This document shows, piece by piece, positions 61,023 to 64,000 of a DNA stretch of 64,000 bases (position 1 is its first letter; every line of letters begins with the position of its first letter). A program made the translations under genes and the position numbers. Origin of the DNA: Burkholderiales bacterium (GTDB lineage Bacteria; Pseudomonadota; Gammaproteobacteria; Burkholderiales; Ga0077523); assembly GCA_022843925.1 (NCBI GenBank), contig JALHMS010000019.1:1-64000 (forward strand). The letters run 5' to 3'. The notes beneath the pieces were generated by a model. That model was given only the letters and a program-made list of their open reading frames with translations, was not told the DNA's origin and did not search any database.

Positions 61023-62015
61023 ATGAGCAGCTGGCTTGCCGAATCGATCATGTACACGCGCGGTGTCGCGAAGGGGAAGGTCGGCACGACCCACGACCTG
61101 AACGAGGCGCGTCAGGGCAAGTACCACTACACGATGGGCCCGTATTCCGACCCGGTCATGACGATCAAGCCCGGCGACCGCGTGGTGGTCGAGACGCGCG
61201 ACGCATTCGAGGGCGCCATCAAGACCGAGCGCGACATGCCCACGAAGGTCCTGAAGATGCCGTTCCTGAACCCGCAGAACGGCCCGATCATGATCGAGGG
61301 CGCCGAGAAGGGTGACACCATCGCCGTCTACATCGAATCGATGAAGCCGCGCGGCGAAAACCCCCGCGGCACGTGCGCGATGATCCCCGAGTTCGGCGGC
61401 CTGACCGGCACGTACTACACCGCGACGCTGAACGATCCGCTTCCCGAGATCGTCCGCAAGATCAACGTCGATGAGCAGTTCGTGTACTGGAGCGACCGCG
61501 TCACCCTGCCCTACAAGCCGCACATCGGCACGCTGAGCTGCTCGCCCGAGATCGACTCCATCAACTCGCTCACGCCGGACAATCACGGCGGGAACATGGA
61601 CCTCCCCGACATGGGGCCCGGCAGCATCACCTACCTGCCCGTGCGCTCGCCGGGCGGCCGCCTCTTCATCGGCGACGCCCACGCCTGCCAGGGCGACGGC
61701 GAGGTCTGCGGCGTGGCCGTCGAGTACCCGACCGTCACCACGATCCACGTCGAACTCATCAAGGGTTGGAGCATCGAGTGGCCGCGCCTCGAGAACGAGG
61801 AAGTGATCATGGCCATCGGCAGCACGCGTCCCCTCGAGGACGCCACGCGCATCGCCTATCGCGAACTCGTCTACTGGATGGCGAAGGACTACGGCTTCGA
61901 CAAGTGGGACGCCTACATGATGCTGAGCCAGTGCGGGAAGGTGCGCCTCGGCAACTTCGTCGACCCGAAGTACACGGTCGGCGCGGCGATCAGCAAGAAG
62001 TATCTGAAGACCTGA
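61023..62015 (+). CDS. Acetamidase/formamidase family protein
   Basis: The 330-residue protein of the FmdA/AmdA family hydrolyses short amides to ammonia and formate, acetate or similar acids. Recognisable segments are IKPGDRVVVETRDAFEGAIK near the N-terminus, GAEKGDTIAVYIESMKPRG, HIGTLSCSPEIDSINSLTPDNHGGNMDLPDMGPGSITYLPVRSPGGRLFIGDAHACQGDGEVCGVAVEYP (the family core, with putative metal/active-site Asp and His) and a C-terminal AYRELVYWMAKDYGFDKWDAYMMLSQCGKVRLGNFVDPKYTVGAAI. AGGAGAGAG precedes the ATG. It is first gene of the predicted NtrC-dependent operon. Confidence 0.92.
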   Translation: MSSWLAESIMYTRGVAKGKVGTTHDLNEARQGKYHYTMGPYSDPVMTIKPGDRVVVETRDAFEGAIKTERDMPTKVLKMPFLNPQNGPIMIEGAEKGDTIAVYIESMKPRGENPRGTCAMIPEFGGLTGTYYTATLNDPLPEIVRKINVDEQFVYWSDRVTLPYKPHIGTLSCSPEIDSINSLTPDNHGGNMDLPDMGPGSITYLPVRSPGGRLFIGDAHACQGDGEVCGVAVEYPTVTTIHVELIKGWSIEWPRLENEEVIMAIGSTRPLEDATRIAYRELVYWMAKDYGFDKWDAYMMLSQCGKVRLGNFVDPKYTVGAAISKKYLKT

Positions 62016-62139
62016 CGTCCGGGTGGCCCGCCTCCGGCGGGCCGTCGCAGGGCGACGATCCACCACATACACCAAAAGGCGTGGCATTCGGCGCGGCGGC
62101 AGCGCGCGTACCGACCATGGCACACGGAGGAACCGGAAC

Positions 62140-63540
62140 ATGAGTGACAACAACTGGCACTACCTCGAACTGCTCGACATCGGCAAGCGTATCCAGGCGA
62201 AGGAGATCTCTTCGGTCGAAGCCACCCGCGCGCAACTCGAACGCATCCAGAAGCTGGACGGTCAGCTGAAAAGCTATGCGCACCTGATGGCCGATGCAGC
62301 CCTCGCCGATGCGCGCCGCGCCGACGAGGAGATCCTGCGCGGCACGATCCGCGGCCCGCTGCACGGCGTGCCGATCGCGGTGAAGGATCTCTGCTGGACC
62401 AAGGGCGTCCCGACGGCCGCCGGCATGACCATCCACAAGGATTTCCGCCCGGACCGCGATGGCACCGTCGTCGCGAAGCTCCGTGAAGCCGGCTCCGTGA
62501 TCCTGGGCAAGCTGCAGCTCACCGAAGGCGCCTACGCCGATCACCATCCGAAGATCACGCCGCCCGTGAACCCGTGGAACAAGGACCACTGGTCCGGCGC
62601 ATCGTCGAGCGGTTCCGGCGTCGCCACCGCGGCCGGCCTCTGCTACGGCTCGCTCGGCTCCGACACGGGCGGGTCGATCCGCTTCCCCTCCGCGGCCAAC
62701 GGCTGCACGGGCCTGAAGCCCACGTGGGGCCGCGTGAGCCGGTTCGGCTGCTTCGAACTCGCGGCGACGCTCGACCACCTGGGCCCCATGACCCGCAGCG
62801 CCGCCGACGCCGGCGCGATGCTGTCGGTGATCGCCGGCGCTGACATCAACGACCCGACTTCCAGCCTTCTGCCCGTACCGAACTACCTCGCCGGCATGAC
62901 GCGCGGCCTCCGTGGCCTGCGTATCGGCGTCGACACCAAGTGGAACACCGCCAACGTCGAGGAGGGTGTGAAGTCCACGCTCGCGGCGGCTCTGAAGGTG
63001 ATCGCCGATCTCGGCGGCGACATCCGCGAAGTCACGTTCCCCGATCCCGAGCAGGTCATCGCCGACTGGTTCCCGCTGTGCGGCGTCGAGACCGCCGTCG
63101 CGCACGAGGCGACGTATCCGTCCCGCAAGGACGAATACGGCCCGGGCCTCGCCGGCCTCATCGAGCTGGGCCGCAGCCAGACGGGCCTCGACTACCAGAA
63201 GATCGTCCTGCGGCGGAACGACTTCCGCGGGCGCGTCGAGGCGGTGTTCCAGAATATCGATCTGCTGCTCGTTCCCGCCACCGCCGTGGCCTCGCCGACG
63301 ATGGCGCAGATGGCCGGGCTCGCCGAGGACGCCAATCTCATCTCGGGGCTCCTGCGCTATACCTGCCCCTTCGACATGACGGGCAGCCCGACCATCACGC
63401 TGCCCGGGGGCTTCACGCCGCAGAACACGCCCACCGCGTTCCAGTTCGTGTCCCGTCACTTCGAGGAGGAACTGCTCGTCCGTGCGGGCTGGGCCTACCA
63501 GCAGGCGACGGACTGGCATCGCATGCACCCGGCGCTTTGA
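62140..63540 (+). CDS. Amidase-signature family amidase
   Basis: The 466-residue Ser-cisSer-Lys hydrolase has Lys82 (GVPIAVKDLCW), the cis-Ser near 155 (HWSGASSSGSGVATAAGL) and nucleophile Ser179 (GSDTGGSIRFPSAANGCTGLKPTWGRVSR). The start at 62140 is supported by GGAGGAA upstream and by the family N-terminus; an in-frame region upstream is rejected. Family members include malonamidase and aliphatic and aryl amidases, so the substrate is open. Given its neighbours, a short-chain amide is likely. The last six codons lie within a 30-bp triplicated repeat. Confidence 0.93.
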   Translation: MSDNNWHYLELLDIGKRIQAKEISSVEATRAQLERIQKLDGQLKSYAHLMADAALADARRADEEILRGTIRGPLHGVPIAVKDLCWTKGVPTAAGMTIHKDFRPDRDGTVVAKLREAGSVILGKLQLTEGAYADHHPKITPPVNPWNKDHWSGASSSGSGVATAAGLCYGSLGSDTGGSIRFPSAANGCTGLKPTWGRVSRFGCFELAATLDHLGPMTRSAADAGAMLSVIAGADINDPTSSLLPVPNYLAGMTRGLRGLRIGVDTKWNTANVEEGVKSTLAAALKVIADLGGDIREVTFPDPEQVIADWFPLCGVETAVAHEATYPSRKDEYGPGLAGLIELGRSQTGLDYQKIVLRRNDFRGRVEAVFQNIDLLLVPATAVASPTMAQMAGLAEDANLISGLLRYTCPFDMTGSPTITLPGGFTPQNTPTAFQFVSRHFEEELLVRAGWAYQQATDWHRMHPAL

Positions 63541-63612
63541 GGCCGGTACGACATGCGCCCGGCGCCTCGAGGCCGGTACAGCTTGCACCCGGATCGGTGA
63601 GGCCGGCTGCGC
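63523..63612. repeat. 30-bp direct repeat, three copies, spanning the amidase stop
   Basis: Imperfect units begin at 63523, 63553 and 63583, each with (A/T)TGC(A/G)CCCGG, then GAGGCCGG at the end. The first unit encodes the amidase C-terminus (MHPAL-stop) and the others follow the stop. The remaining bases to 63724 contain nothing else clear except the binding site of the next gene. Confidence 0.7.
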
Positions 63613-63724
63613 TCCACGATCCGCAGGAAGCAACCGCACCGTCACCGGTGAGCCCGCCTCGGCAGGCGCGCCGGACCGGGGGTGCGGGAACAATCCGATG
63701 TTCAACAGTCATCAGGAGCAGAGC

Positions 63725-64000
63725 ATGAAACTTCGAACACGTCTTTCCATCATCGCGGGTGCGCTGTCGGTCACGGCCGCCCTCACCGCGCCGACCTTCG
63801 CGGCCGACCCCATCAAGATCGGCCTGCTGGAAGACATCTCCGGCGACCTCGCCGTCCTCGGCAAGCCGAAGCTGAACGGTTCGCTCCTCGCGGTCGAAGA
63901 GATCAACAAGGCCGGCGGCATCATGGGCCGCCAGATCGAGCTGATCCACCTGGACCCCCAGGGTGACAACGCGCGCTATCAGGAATTCGCGCGCCGCCTC
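63725..64000 (+). CDS. ABC transporter amide/branched-chain amino acid-type binding protein (partial)
   Basis: The window ends after 92 codons. The product begins with a Sec signal peptide (MKLRTRLSIIAGALSVTAALTAPTFA, cleavage after AFA or near it). The mature start DPIKIGLLEDISGDLAVLGKPKLNGSLLAVEEINKAGGIMGRQIELIHLDPQGDNARYQEFARRL is typical of type I periplasmic binding proteins of the Leu/Ile/Val, urea and short-amide (FmdD/AmiC/UrtA) group. AGGAGCAGAGC precedes the ATG. Position after acetamidase and amidase suggests uptake of short amides or urea, with permease and ATPase genes probably beyond the edge. Confidence 0.85.
   Translation, partial: MKLRTRLSIIAGALSVTAALTAPTFAADPIKIGLLEDISGDLAVLGKPKLNGSLLAVEEINKAGGIMGRQIELIHLDPQGDNARYQEFARRL

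Overview
This is a high-GC, gene-dense bacterial chromosome segment, most likely from a flagellated betaproteobacterium. The evidence is gene order and family membership: map-glnD; an smc-zipA-ligA-galU block; dapC-dapD-pilU-dapE-prmB; recR-ybaB-dnaX next to the 4.5S RNA gene; and a fliC-flaG-fliD-fliS-fliT cluster. No rRNA operon, intact insertion sequence or prophage was seen. Most starts were moved inward from the longest open frame using ribosome binding sites, overlaps with neighbours and family N-termini.

Layout. 1-3881: map and glnD (PII uridylyltransferase). 3838-10775 (minus): flagellar filament, cap, chaperone and hook-length genes, with fliC under a good sigma-28 promoter. 11137-20664 (minus): def, a methylthioinosine-type phosphorylase, hpt, galU, ligA, zipA and smc. 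20966-26321 (plus): lysine/diaminopimelate genes with a pilus ATPase inside, then prmB. 26368-32008 (minus): rluB, recR, ybaB, dnaX, 4.5S RNA and class I fumarase, divergent from acs (32270-34249) across a possible FNR/ANR-type box.

34361-35880 is a repeat-rich island built around one intact tRNA-Ser(GGA). It holds a truncated tRNA 5' half, a 74-bp palindromic tandem array, duplicated 3' tRNA tails and a 130-bp tandem array. A second cluster of the 130-bp family lies at 43690-44046.

36154-51581: a small exported protein, a five-PAS sensor kinase with a sigma-28-like promoter, an SRAP-family protein, the queuosine precursor genes queE-queD-queC (QueD is a three-domain fusion with only the middle domain intact), three membrane proteins of a Bat-like cluster, and a sulfatase-fold protein that has lost most catalytic residues.

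51596-64000 is the metabolic accessory part. On the minus strand are a PQQ dehydrogenase with the lanthanide-type Asp-x-Asp signature, a cytochrome c and an orphan DctP-type binding protein. Divergent from them is a GntR-led operon: alpha/beta hydrolase, frameshifted SDR, fused malonate-decarboxylase-type carboxyltransferase and a malonyl-CoA-synthetase-like ligase. Then come acetamidase/formamidase, amidase and the start of an ABC binding protein. This last group sits behind an exact match to the NtrC box and a sigma-54-like promoter, which points to nitrogen-controlled use of short amides. GlnD at the other end of the window is an upstream element of the same nitrogen signalling chain.
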